A model generated the notes under the pieces. That model had not been told where the DNA came from and searched no databases. It saw nothing but the letters and a program-made list of their open reading frames with translations. From assembly GCA_051209155.1 (NCBI GenBank), contig JBPJGB010000005.1: 64,000 nt of DNA, one strand, 5' to 3'. This DNA comes from Actomonas sp051209155 (GTDB taxonomy: Bacteria; Verrucomicrobiota; Verrucomicrobiia; Opitutales; Opitutaceae). Within the stretch, counting starts at the first letter, position 1, and each line of letters starts with the position of its first letter. The position numbers and the translations under genes were made by a program. Shown here in pieces: positions 16,326 to 25,025 of the stretch.

Positions 16326-16467
16326 GATCAGTCGATAAGTGCCGCCCGATAAAGGGGGCCGAAGGGGTGAAGGCAACCGGCAAAACGGCGGCCTCATCAC
16401 GGTGACAATCGGGCGACAGGCGGCGGCCGGCTTGCCCCCCACTGATCGATGGCCTAACGAAGAGCGC

Positions 16468-17379
16468 ATGGTCCGGACCCACCGTGTTCCCTTGGTCGCT
16501 GTGCTGAGCCTGTTCCCGATCAAAGTGGCTCAAGCAGAGGCGCCGACCGAAGCGCTGTTCCGCTTTGGTGCGATTGCCGACTGTCAATATGACGACCGCA
16601 GCTCCGATCGCCGCAAATACGACCTCTCGCCTGACAAGTTGCGCGCCTGCATTGAGGACTTCAACGGCCAGGACCTCACCCACATCGTCCACCTCGGCGA
16701 CTTCATCGACCGGGATTGGGACAGCTACGACGTGGTCCTACCGATCGCTGCAATGTCACGCGCGCCATTTCGGCACGTGCTGGGCAACCATGACTTTGAA
16801 GTCGCCGAGTCTTTCAAACCCCAAGTGCCGGCCCGCCTCGGACTCAGCTCGCGCTATTATGATTTCACCGTCGGAACGTGGCGATTTCTGGTCCTCGATA
16901 CCAACGATCTCAGCCTCTACGCCCATCCTCAGGATTCACCGGCCCACGCGCGTTCGTTGGCCTATCACCGGCGATTCGCCAGCGACCAACCGACCTATAA
17001 CGGCGGCATCGGCCCCGAACAGTTGGCGTGGATCGAAGCAAAACTTCAGGCCGCCGACGAGGCCGGCGAAAGTGTGGTGCTCCACAGCCACCATCCCGTC
17101 TACCCGATCGAGGCCCACGCCGCTTGGAATGCGCTGGAAATCGTCGCTCTGCTCGAGCGCCACCCGAGTGTCGTCGCCTATATCAACGGCCATCGCCACG
17201 ACGGCGCCTACGCTTTCAAGGGCGGAATCCACTACCTCACCCTGAAGGGCATGGTCGACACCACGGAAACCGCCTACGCCACCATCAGCGTGTTTGCCGA
17301 CCGCCTCGAGGTGCGGGGGGGCGGTCGCCAGGATGACTATTGGTTGCAGATTCCCGCTCGCTCAACGACCGCACGCTGA
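16468..17379 (+). CDS. Metallophosphoesterase, Mn-dependent ADP-ribose/CDP-alcohol diphosphatase type
   Basis: A 303-aa calcineurin-like phosphoesterase. Metal motifs are in order: FGAIADCQYDD, HIVHLGDFIDRDWD, VLGNHDF, VVLHSHHPVYP and INGHRHDG. The stretches YNGGIGPEQLAWIEAKL, HRHDGAYAFKGGIHYLTLKG and MVDTTETAYATISVFAD closely parallel the vertebrate ADPRibase-Mn (ADPRM) family rather than generic phosphatases. A weak signal peptide (VPLVAVLSLFPIKVAQAEAP) follows the chosen ATG at 16468, suggesting periplasmic action. It diverges from gatC and converges on the AraC gene. Confidence 0.8.
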   Translation: MVRTHRVPLVAVLSLFPIKVAQAEAPTEALFRFGAIADCQYDDRSSDRRKYDLSPDKLRACIEDFNGQDLTHIVHLGDFIDRDWDSYDVVLPIAAMSRAPFRHVLGNHDFEVAESFKPQVPARLGLSSRYYDFTVGTWRFLVLDTNDLSLYAHPQDSPAHARSLAYHRRFASDQPTYNGGIGPEQLAWIEAKLQAADEAGESVVLHSHHPVYPIEAHAAWNALEIVALLERHPSVVAYINGHRHDGAYAFKGGIHYLTLKGMVDTTETAYATISVFADRLEVRGGGRQDDYWLQIPARSTTAR

Positions 17380-17412
17380 ACCGCCGACCACGCTGCCAAG
17401 TCTCGGACCGGG

Positions 17413-18294
17413 TCACCGCCCATCCTTCCGAAAAGCCGAGGGCGTCTTGCCCACTTTACCGTGGAACGAGCGGCTGAACGCCGCCAGTGACTCGTAACCG
17501 CACTCAAAGGCGATCTGGGTGAGCGACAGCTCGGAATGCACCAGGAGTTTGATCGCGCGGTTCAGGCGGTAATGCAGCAGAAAGCTACCCAGGCTCATCC
17601 CGGTAAGTTGGCGGAAGCGGCGCCGCAAGTGGCTCTCTGACATCGCCAAGCGCTCCGCGAGGTCGCCGATCCCCAGCCGCTCCTTCAGGTGCCAGGAAAG
17701 CAAACGATTCACACGCTCCAGCAAGCCATCGTCCGGCCCCGAGGGCGGCAGCCGCGGCGTCCGCCGCGCGCCGAGGTGCTTGAGCCGGTTGAGCAGGAGC
17801 GAAAGCCCGAGCAACAAGGCTGCCCGTCGGCCGCCCCCAGCCGTTTCGACGCCGAGGTAGACCGCGCCGAGCTGGGCGGCCTCCGCCAACTCGGCCTCGC
17901 CCAGCGGGATGGGCACGTTGCGAATCGGCGCGAACGCTTCCGGCAATTCCGCCTCGAAGGTAAAAAAGAGCCATCGGATCTCCGCCGCCGCGACGTCCAT
18001 GTAGAAATGCAGCTGGTAGGGGGAGATGAGAAAGGCCTCGCCGGGATGCAGTCGGAAACTCACGCCATCGATGCTGAGCGTGCCCGCCGTCTCAAAATTG
18101 ACGATCAACACGTAACGATGATGCGGCCGCGTGGTGAAACCACTCTCATGCAACACCGCCCGCTCCGTGCGCAGAAAGGCCAGCACGTTGTCCGCCCGAC
18201 ACAAGTCCGGCGCCCGCACGCCGTGAAAGTAGTCCCGTGGCACCACCCCAACCATGGGATCCAGCCGGGAACTGAACTTGGCGGCAGCGGGCAT
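17413..18294 (-). CDS. AraC family transcriptional regulator (adjacent to nag operon)
   Basis: A 293-aa protein with an N-terminal cupin sensor domain (GTLSIDGVSFRLHPGEAFLI, SPYQLHFYMDVAAAEIRWLF) and a C-terminal double HTH (LGIGDLAERLAMSESHLRRR, FRQLTGMSLGSFLLHYRLNR, LSLTQIAFECGYESLAAFSR). It is divergent from the amino-sugar operon and is the natural candidate activator. I choose the ATG at 18294 because a good promoter (TTGCCA, 17 bp, GATAAA) ends just before it; starts at 18360 or 18378 would bury that promoter in coding sequence. Confidence 0.85.
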   Translation of the reverse strand: MPAAAKFSSRLDPMVGVVPRDYFHGVRAPDLCRADNVLAFLRTERAVLHESGFTTRPHHRYVLIVNFETAGTLSIDGVSFRLHPGEAFLISPYQLHFYMDVAAAEIRWLFFTFEAELPEAFAPIRNVPIPLGEAELAEAAQLGAVYLGVETAGGGRRAALLLGLSLLLNRLKHLGARRTPRLPPSGPDDGLLERVNRLLSWHLKERLGIGDLAERLAMSESHLRRRFRQLTGMSLGSFLLHYRLNRAIKLLVHSELSLTQIAFECGYESLAAFSRSFHGKVGKTPSAFRKDGR

Positions 18295-18332
18295 ATGATC
18301 GGATTTATCAAATAATGGATCATATTTGGCAA
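18293..18332 (-). promoter_or_regulatory. AraC promoter and inverted repeat in the AraC/nagB gap
   Basis: On the minus strand, -35 TTGCCA (18332-18327), a 17-bp spacer and -10 GATAAA (18309-18304). Transcription would begin within a few bases of the ATG at 18294, so the mRNA may be nearly leaderless. Inverted repeat ATATGATC (18293-18300) and GATCATAT (18318-18325) brackets the -10 box and is a candidate operator. The region is strikingly AT-rich for this genome. Confidence 0.55.
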
Positions 18333-18377
18333 TCTTTGGCTTCCCCAGAAACCGTAGCATGAACGGCGTTGCTCCCA

Positions 18378-20294
18378 ATGACCGACTCGACCACGACGTT
18401 CGAACGCATCCCCACCGCTGTTTTTCCGCACAACCAAGCCGCCGTGGCGCACGTCGCCGACGCCATTGAGCGGCTGGTCCGGGAGCGCGCGGACGCCGGT
18501 CAGCCCGCCGTGCTGGGCCTCGCCACGGGTTCGACCCCGGTCCCGCTTTATCGGGAATTGATCCGGCGGCATCGCGAGGAGGGACTCAGCTTCGCCCACG
18601 TCGTCACCTTCAATCTCGACGAATATTACCCCCTCGAGCCGCAACACCCCGAGAGCTACCACCGCTTCATGCGCGAACAGCTGTTCGACCACCTCGACAT
18701 TCCCGCCGCGCAGATCCACGTCCCGCCCGGCGACCTGCCGCGCGACGAAGTTCATGCCGCCTGCACCGCCTACGAACGGGCCATCGACGACGCTGGGGGC
18801 ATCGACATTCAGGTCCTCGGGATCGGTCGCACGGGCCACATCGGTTTTAACGAACCCGGGTCCGGTCCGGCCTCGGTCACCCGCCTCGTCACGCTCGACC
18901 GACTCACCCGCGCCGACGCCGCCCGCGACTTTCGCGGTGAGGCCAACGTGCCGCGTTACGCCATCACCATGGGGGTCGGCACCATCCTCCGCGCCCGCCG
19001 CATCTTCCTGCTGGCGTGGGGCCGCGCCAAAGCCGACGTGCTCCGCCAGGCCATTGAGGAAATGCCTTCCGACACCGTCCCCGCGAGCTACCTCCAATCG
19101 CACGCCGCGTCCGAGGTGATTCTCGATGCGCCGGCCGCGTCCGAGCTCACCCGCCACCGTTCACCTTGGCTCGTCGGTTTTCCGGAATGGTCCACCACCC
19201 TCACCCGCCGCGCGGTCACCGACCTTTCCCTCCGGCTCGGCAAGCCCCTGCTCAAACTCGTCGACAAGGACTACCAGGAAAACGGCCTCGCCGACCTCGT
19301 CACCAGCCACGGCCCGGCCTACGACCTCAACATTCGTCTCTTCAACGAGGTCCAGCACACCATCACCGGTTGGCCGGGCGGCAAACCCCACGTCGATGAC
19401 ACCCACCGACCGGAACGCGCCGAGCCCGCCCGCAAGCGCGTGCTCGTGCTCAGCCCCGAACCCGCGGATGACATCCTCGCCATGGCCGCCACCCTGCACC
19501 GCCTCGTGCAACACGGCCACGAGGTCACCGTCGCCTACCTCACCTCCGGCAACCTCGGCATTCCCGACACCGAAGCGCGCTGGGCCGCGCAGCTCATGCT
19601 CGAAGCCAACGCGGCCGAAACCGACTCACTGGCCCGTCGCGTGCTCGACGAATTGGCCCGCAAGAGCGACTTCGATCAGGACTCCGCCGACCTCCGCCAG
19701 TTCAAGGCCTACCTCCGGCGCAGCGAAGCCCGGGCGGCGCTCGAGCAATGCGGACTCAACGCCACCGCGGCGCGTTTCCTCGATCTGCCCTTCTACGAAG
19801 CCGGCACCTACCGGCGTTTCACCGTGACCTCCGCCGACGTCGAGTCCGTCGGCCGCCTGCTGCACGAGATACAGCCCCATCAAATTTTCACCACCGGCGC
19901 CGCGGCCGATCCCAGTTCCGTGCCCGCCCAAAGCTTCGCCGCCTTCGCCCACGCCTTCCGCGACGCGGCCAAACACGCTTGGACACGCGACTGCTGGATT
20001 TGGCTTTTTCGCAGCGACGGCCGCGAGTGGCCGCTCGCCGAAATCGAAATGGCGGTGCCATGTTCTCCCGACGAACTCGATCGCAAGGCCCAGGCCATTT
20101 ACCAACACCGCTCCCAGCGCCACCAGACTCCCGTGACCGATCGCGCCAGTGCCGAACCGTGGGAACAGGCCGTCACCCGCAACCGCACCACCGCCGGCCT
20201 CTACGACCGTCTCGGCCTCGCCGAATACGAGGCCATCGAGTGTTTCGTGCGTTGGCACCCGATGTCCGAAGCCTCAACGTCCACCGCCACATGA
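18378..20294 (+). CDS. nagB: Long-form glucosamine-6-phosphate deaminase (NagB plus LmbE-like domain)
   Basis: A 638-aa fusion. Residues ~1-290 are NagB: LGLATGSTPVPLYRELIRRH, VVTFNLDEYYPLEPQHPESY, GIGRTGHIGFNEPGSGPASV, VPRYAITMGVGTILRARRIF. It converts glucosamine-6-P to fructose-6-P and ammonia. The E. coli GNDGHIAFNEP loop reads GRTGHIGFNEP here, a substitution typical of the long forms in Bacteroidetes-like bacteria. Residues ~360 to the end are a PIG-L/LmbE-like fold (RKRVLVLSPEPADDILAMAA), but the usual zinc motif PHPDD reads SPEPADD. It heads the operon and overlaps the next gene by 4 bp. Confidence 0.9.
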   Translation: MTDSTTTFERIPTAVFPHNQAAVAHVADAIERLVRERADAGQPAVLGLATGSTPVPLYRELIRRHREEGLSFAHVVTFNLDEYYPLEPQHPESYHRFMREQLFDHLDIPAAQIHVPPGDLPRDEVHAACTAYERAIDDAGGIDIQVLGIGRTGHIGFNEPGSGPASVTRLVTLDRLTRADAARDFRGEANVPRYAITMGVGTILRARRIFLLAWGRAKADVLRQAIEEMPSDTVPASYLQSHAASEVILDAPAASELTRHRSPWLVGFPEWSTTLTRRAVTDLSLRLGKPLLKLVDKDYQENGLADLVTSHGPAYDLNIRLFNEVQHTITGWPGGKPHVDDTHRPERAEPARKRVLVLSPEPADDILAMAATLHRLVQHGHEVTVAYLTSGNLGIPDTEARWAAQLMLEANAAETDSLARRVLDELARKSDFDQDSADLRQFKAYLRRSEARAALEQCGLNATAARFLDLPFYEAGTYRRFTVTSADVESVGRLLHEIQPHQIFTTGAAADPSSVPAQSFAAFAHAFRDAAKHAWTRDCWIWLFRSDGREWPLAEIEMAVPCSPDELDRKAQAIYQHRSQRHQTPVTDRASAEPWEQAVTRNRTTAGLYDRLGLAEYEAIECFVRWHPMSEASTSTAT

Positions 20295-21136
20295 GCCCCA
20301 CCCTGCTCGACCGCCTCTTTGTGCCGGACGGCATGCCGGCCACCGCCGCGCTGGGCCGCACCACCCACCTCGCCATTGGCGCGCACCAAGACGACCTCGA
20401 AATCTTCGCCTACCACGGCATCGAACAGTGCTTCGATCGCGACGACGCGTGGTTCGGCGGCATCACCGTCACCGATGGCGGCGGCAGCGCCCGGACCGGA
20501 GCGTATTCGGATTTCTCCGACGAACAGATGCGCCGAGTGCGCATCGAGGAACAGAACGAAGCCGCCCGCCTCGGTCGCTACGCCTTCCAGGCCCAGCTCG
20601 GCGTGCCCAGCCGGATCATCAAGGATCCGGCCGCCCGCAACCCGGTGGTCGAACAACTCGCCACCCTGCTCGACGCCGCGCGCCCCCAGACCCTTTACCT
20701 CCACAACCCGGCCGACAAACACGCCACCCACATCGGGGTGTTGCACGCCTGCATCGCCGCGCTGCGCCACCTCCCGATCGCCGCCCGACCGCAGCAGATT
20801 CTCGGCTGCGAGGTCTGGCGCGACCTCGACTGGCTGGCCGACGACGCCAAGGTCGCCCTGCCCGTCGGCCGTCTGCCCGACCTCGAGCGCGAACTCATCG
20901 CCGTCTTCCGCTCCCAGGTCTCCGGCGGCAAGGATTACGTCGCCGCCACCCTCGGCCGGCGTCGCGCCAACGCGACCTACTTTAACTCGCACGCCGTCGA
21001 CGCCGCCCCCGCGCTGACCTTTGCCATGGACCTGACCCCGCTGGCACAGGACGACCGCCTCACCCTCACCGATCTGGTTGCCCCCCACCTCGGCGCCTTC
21101 CGTGCCGAGGTGCTCAAACAACTCGCTGCTTTCTAA
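20291..21136 (+). CDS. PIG-L family N-acetylglucosamine deacetylase-like protein
   Basis: A 281-aa protein with a PIG-L/LmbE zinc-binding pattern: HLAIGAHQDDLEIFAYHGIE (AHxDD motif), later NPADKHATHIGVLHACIAAL supplying HxxxH-type residues, and QVSGGKDY near the end. The family removes N-acetyl groups from GlcNAc conjugates. The start ATG overlaps the nagB stop (ATGA at 20291-20294). Between nagB and a GH20 hexosaminidase, it probably deacetylates a GlcNAc-derived intermediate. It lacks a signal peptide, so it acts in the cytoplasm. Confidence 0.85.
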   Translation: MSPTLLDRLFVPDGMPATAALGRTTHLAIGAHQDDLEIFAYHGIEQCFDRDDAWFGGITVTDGGGSARTGAYSDFSDEQMRRVRIEEQNEAARLGRYAFQAQLGVPSRIIKDPAARNPVVEQLATLLDAARPQTLYLHNPADKHATHIGVLHACIAALRHLPIAARPQQILGCEVWRDLDWLADDAKVALPVGRLPDLERELIAVFRSQVSGGKDYVAATLGRRRANATYFNSHAVDAAPALTFAMDLTPLAQDDRLTLTDLVAPHLGAFRAEVLKQLAAF

Positions 21137-21144
21137 ACCCCGTC

Positions 21145-23115
21145 ATGCTTCGACTCCTCCTCGCCCTCTCCCTTGCCCCGCTCGCCGCGGCGGTGGCGCA
21201 AACGCCCGCCCTCATGCCGCTGCCCCATTCGATCGAAAGCGGCTCCGGTCGATTCGACCTCAACCTCGTTTTCCGCGTCGCGATCGAAGCTCCGGCCGAC
21301 AGCCGGATTTGGGAAGGCACAAACCGCGTGCTGAAACGCCTGCGCGACCGCACCGGCTTGTTTCTCCCGCAGGGCCGGGTCTCGCCGCAGGACAGACTCT
21401 CCGCCCCCGGTCTGACCATTCGCGTCGAACGAACCGGGGCGCTCGCACTCGGCGAAGACGAGACCTACCACCTGCATATTGCGACCGAGGGCATCACCCT
21501 GACCGCCCCCACCGATCTCGGCGCCATGCATGGGCTGGAAACATGGCTCCAACTTTTGTCGGTCGAAGGCGGTCATTTCAGTTTCCCCGCCTTCACCATC
21601 GAAGACGCCCCCCGCTTCCCCTGGCGCGGCCTCATGATCGACTCGGCCCGCCACTTCATGCCCATCGGCATGATCAAAAGAAACCTCGATGGCATGGCCG
21701 CGGTGAAACTCAACGTGCTGCACTGGCACCTCACCGAGGACCAGGGCTTTCGCGTGGAGAGCAAAGTCTTCCCGCGGCTGCACGAGCTCGGCTCCGATGG
21801 CGACTATTACACCCAGGAACAGATTCGCGACATCCTCGCCTACGCCGACGCCCGCGGCATTCGCGTTTACCCCGAGTTCGACATGCCGGGCCATGCCACC
21901 GCCTGGCTCGTCGGCCACCCGGAACTCGCCAGCGTGCCCCGCGACTACGAGATCGAACGCAAGTGGGGCATCTTCGATCCGGCGATGGATCCGACCAAGG
22001 ACAGCACCTACGATTTCCTGGAAAAGTTCCTGACCGAGATGGCCGGCCTCTTCCCCGACCCCTACCTCCACATCGGCGGCGACGAGGTGAACGGCAAGGA
22101 CTGGAACGCCGCTCCCCATATCAAAGCCTACATGGCGGAGCACGGCATCACCGACCTGCACGAACTGCAGACCCGCTTCAACCAGCGCCTCCTGCCGGTT
22201 CTCGAAAAGCTCGGCAAACGCATGATCGGTTGGGACGAGATCTTCCAACCCGGTATGCCCACCAACATCGTCATCCACTCCTGGCGCGGTCGCGAAGCCA
22301 TGGAGCAGGCCGCCCGCCAGGGTTACCAGAGCATCCTCTCGAACGGCTACTACATCGACCTCATGCAGCCGGCCTCCTTCCACTACCTCAACGACCCGTT
22401 GCCCGCCGATACCACCCTGACGGCCGAGGAAGCCGCCCGGGTGCTCGGCGGCGAAGCCACCATGTGGAGCGAACACGTTACGCCCGAAACCGTCGACTCC
22501 CGCATCTGGCCACGCATGGCCGCAATTGCTGAACGTTTCTGGTCACCGGTCACCGTCCGCGACGTCGACTACATGTATCAGCGCCTCGACACCATCGCGG
22601 TTCAGCTCGAAGAGCACGGCCTGACCCATATCAAGAACCGTCGTATGCTCGCCCGCCGTCTGACCCGCGGCGCCGATCCTGAGCCGCTGATGCTGCTGGC
22701 CGATTTGGTCGAACCCCTCAAAATCTACCAGCGCAACGCCGACGATTCCTACAGCCAGTTTTCGCCCTACACCCTGCTCCCCGACATCGCCATCGCCGAC
22801 GCCCCCGGTGCGCGGGCTTTCAACGCCGCGGTCGCCAAGTATCAAGTTTCCGGTGACAGCGCTGAAATCGAAACCCTGCTGGAACTGTGGCGGTTCTCCT
22901 ACGTCCTCTTCAGCGAATCCGTCGATGAGGCGCCGACCCTGCGGGAGGCGGTGCCGCTCTACGAACGACTCATGGAACTCGCCGATCTCATCACCGCCGC
23001 CCTTGCCGGCGAACCTCCCGCCGACGCCGAGGCCATCCTCGCCCGCGCTCGTCAACCGGTCGCCAAAGTTGAGCTTCAAATCGTCGACGCCATCGAATCG
23101 CTACTCTCAGACTAG
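21145..23115 (+). CDS. Beta-N-acetylhexosaminidase (GH20)
   Basis: A 656-aa exported enzyme (signal MLRLLLALSLAPLAAAVAQT). A GH20b-like N-terminal domain is followed by the TIM barrel: FPWRGLMIDSARHFMPIGMI, VLHWHLTEDQGFRVESK, RVYPEFDMPGHATAWL, and the catalytic pair in YLHIGGDEVNGKDW (Asp313-Glu314), then GWDEIFQPGMPTNIVIHSWR. It releases terminal GlcNAc or GalNAc from glycans such as chitooligosaccharides. It starts 8 bp after the PIG-L gene. A palindromic repeat separates it from the symporter. Confidence 0.95.
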   Translation: MLRLLLALSLAPLAAAVAQTPALMPLPHSIESGSGRFDLNLVFRVAIEAPADSRIWEGTNRVLKRLRDRTGLFLPQGRVSPQDRLSAPGLTIRVERTGALALGEDETYHLHIATEGITLTAPTDLGAMHGLETWLQLLSVEGGHFSFPAFTIEDAPRFPWRGLMIDSARHFMPIGMIKRNLDGMAAVKLNVLHWHLTEDQGFRVESKVFPRLHELGSDGDYYTQEQIRDILAYADARGIRVYPEFDMPGHATAWLVGHPELASVPRDYEIERKWGIFDPAMDPTKDSTYDFLEKFLTEMAGLFPDPYLHIGGDEVNGKDWNAAPHIKAYMAEHGITDLHELQTRFNQRLLPVLEKLGKRMIGWDEIFQPGMPTNIVIHSWRGREAMEQAARQGYQSILSNGYYIDLMQPASFHYLNDPLPADTTLTAEEAARVLGGEATMWSEHVTPETVDSRIWPRMAAIAERFWSPVTVRDVDYMYQRLDTIAVQLEEHGLTHIKNRRMLARRLTRGADPEPLMLLADLVEPLKIYQRNADDSYSQFSPYTLLPDIAIADAPGARAFNAAVAKYQVSGDSAEIETLLELWRFSYVLFSESVDEAPTLREAVPLYERLMELADLITAALAGEPPADAEAILARARQPVAKVELQIVDAIESLLSD

Positions 23116-23116
23116 T

Positions 23117-23233
23117 TTTCACAGGAGAAAACAGGGGGCAACGGAGGCTTCCCTGCCCCTCTTTGTTCTCTTCGTTTCCTTCTGTAAACCTACCCGGCTG
23201 ACAGCTCCGTTCCTCTCTATTCCCTCCTGTAAA
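23117..23233. repeat. Composite palindromic repeat between GH20 and symporter genes
   Basis: Three related blocks: A (23117-23147, beginning TTCACAGGAGAAAACAGG), B' (23161-23189, CTTTGTTCTCTTCGTTTCC..., ending TGTAAAC) and C' (23205-23233, ending CCCTCCTGTAAA). A and C' are imperfectly inverted. B' matches 51421-51449 at 27 of 29 positions and C' matches 51470-51498 at about 23 of 29. The block order is the same in both loci. Confidence 0.8.
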
Positions 23234-23243
23234 TGAATTAACC

Positions 23244-25025
23244 ATGCCCCTTACCCCGCTCGACTGGGCCATCATTGCCGCCTTTTTTGTCGGCTCCCTG
23301 GTCATTGGTCTGGCCGTCTCCAAACGCGCCGGCAGCTCGACCTCCGAATACTTCCTCTCCGGCCGCTCCATGCCGTGGTGGCTGCTCGGCGTCTCCATGG
23401 TCGCGACCACCTTTGCCATCGATACGCCGAACCTGGTCACCGACATCGTCCGCCAAAACGGCATCGCCGGCAACTGGGTGTGGTGGGCCTTCCTGCTCAC
23501 CGGCATGCTCACGACCTTTGTTTACGCCCGTCTCTGGCGTCGCTCGGGTGTGGCCACCGACCTTGAGTTTTACGAGCTGCGCTACAGTGGCAAATCGGCC
23601 GCTTTCCTCCGCGGGTTCCGCGCGGTCTATCTGGGCGTGTTCTTCAACGTCATGATCATGGCCAACGTCTGCCTCGCCGCCATCAAGCTCGGCGGCGTCG
23701 TGCTCGGCCTCTCTCCCGCCGAGACCCTGGTCATCGCCTCCGTCATCACCGTCCTCTACAGCTCCCTCGGCGGCCTGCGCGGCGTGATCATCACCGACTT
23801 CGTCCAATTCATCCTCGCCATGATCGGTTCGGTTTGGGCGGCCAGTCTATTGGTCAACCATCCCGACATCGGCGGACTCTCCGCCCTGCTCGCCCACCCG
23901 AACGTCAGCGACAAACTCTCGCTCCTCCCCGACTTCAACGACCCCGCGCTCCTCGTCGGTGTCTTCATCGTTCCGCTGGCGGTGCAATGGTGGAGCGTCT
24001 GGTATCCCGGCGCCGAACCCGGCGGTGGTGGTTACGTCGCCCAGCGCATGCTCTCGGCCAAGGACGAGCGCCACGCCGTCGGCGCCACCCTCTTCTTCAA
24101 CCTGGCGCACTACGCCCTGCGGCCCTGGCCCTGGATCCTCGTCGCGCTCGCTTCGCTCGTCATGTATCCAAACCTGGATACGTTGCAGGCCGCTTTTCCG
24201 CACCTGCCAGACACCCTCGTGCGCGACGACCTCGCCTACCCGGCCATGCTCGCCTTTCTGCCCGCCGGCGTAATCGGACTCGTCATCGCTTCCCTCATCG
24301 CCGCCTTCATGTCGACGATCTCCACGCACCTCAACTGGGGCGCGTCCTACGTGGTCAACGACGTCTACCGCCGCTTTTGGAGGCCGACCGCCACCGAGGC
24401 CGAGCTCGTGCGCGCCGGCCGCCTCACCACCGTGGCGCTCATGGTGCTCGCCGCCCTCGTGGCCCTCGCCCTGGAGAACGCCCTGCAAGCCTTCAACATC
24501 CTGCTTTCGATCGGCGCCGGCACCGGCCTGATCTTCATCCTGCGCTGGTTCTGGTGGCGGATCAATGCCGCCACCGAAATCGCCGGCATGATCATCTCCT
24601 TCCTCGTCGCGATCTTCTTCGAATTCGGCTACGCCAAACTCGGTTTCGAGCCGCTCACCAGCCCGGTGCAACTCGTGGTGAGTGTCGGCGTGACCACCGT
24701 CCTTTGGTTCGTCGTCACGCTTCTGACGCCCCCCACCGACGACGCCACGCTGCAGGCCTTCGTGCGCGCCATTCGCCCCGCCGGTCCCGGTTGGGCACGG
24801 GTGCACCAACAGCTGAGAGATGCCGGGGAAACGCCGCCACCGACTGATGGCTCGCTACCGCGCGGCCTACTCAACTTCCTGCTCGGCACCTTCGCGATCT
24901 ACTTCGCGCTCTTTGGCACCGGCCTCGTGCTTTACGGCCGTCTTGGAACCGGCTTCGCCCTGCTCGCGGGCGCAGTCGTCGGTGCCATCTTCATCGTCCG
25001 CTCCATCCCCACTCGCCATGGCTGA
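23244..25025 (+). CDS. Sodium:solute symporter (SSS family), probable amino-sugar transporter
   Basis: A 593-aa protein with about thirteen or more hydrophobic helices and the SSS hallmarks: SSTSEYFLSGRSMPWWLLGV, SMVATTFAIDTPNLVTDIVR, VLYSSLGGLRGVIITDFVQF, and FMSTISTHLNWGASYVVNDV with the conserved Na+-site serines and threonines. Position between a GH20 hexosaminidase and a NagX-type protein suggests uptake of GlcNAc or chitobiose, but substrate specificity is inferred from context only. Its stop overlaps the next start (25018-25025). Confidence 0.88.
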   Translation: MPLTPLDWAIIAAFFVGSLVIGLAVSKRAGSSTSEYFLSGRSMPWWLLGVSMVATTFAIDTPNLVTDIVRQNGIAGNWVWWAFLLTGMLTTFVYARLWRRSGVATDLEFYELRYSGKSAAFLRGFRAVYLGVFFNVMIMANVCLAAIKLGGVVLGLSPAETLVIASVITVLYSSLGGLRGVIITDFVQFILAMIGSVWAASLLVNHPDIGGLSALLAHPNVSDKLSLLPDFNDPALLVGVFIVPLAVQWWSVWYPGAEPGGGGYVAQRMLSAKDERHAVGATLFFNLAHYALRPWPWILVALASLVMYPNLDTLQAAFPHLPDTLVRDDLAYPAMLAFLPAGVIGLVIASLIAAFMSTISTHLNWGASYVVNDVYRRFWRPTATEAELVRAGRLTTVALMVLAALVALALENALQAFNILLSIGAGTGLIFILRWFWWRINAATEIAGMIISFLVAIFFEFGYAKLGFEPLTSPVQLVVSVGVTTVLWFVVTLLTPPTDDATLQAFVRAIRPAGPGWARVHQQLRDAGETPPPTDGSLPRGLLNFLLGTFAIYFALFGTGLVLYGRLGTGFALLAGAVVGAIFIVRSIPTRHG

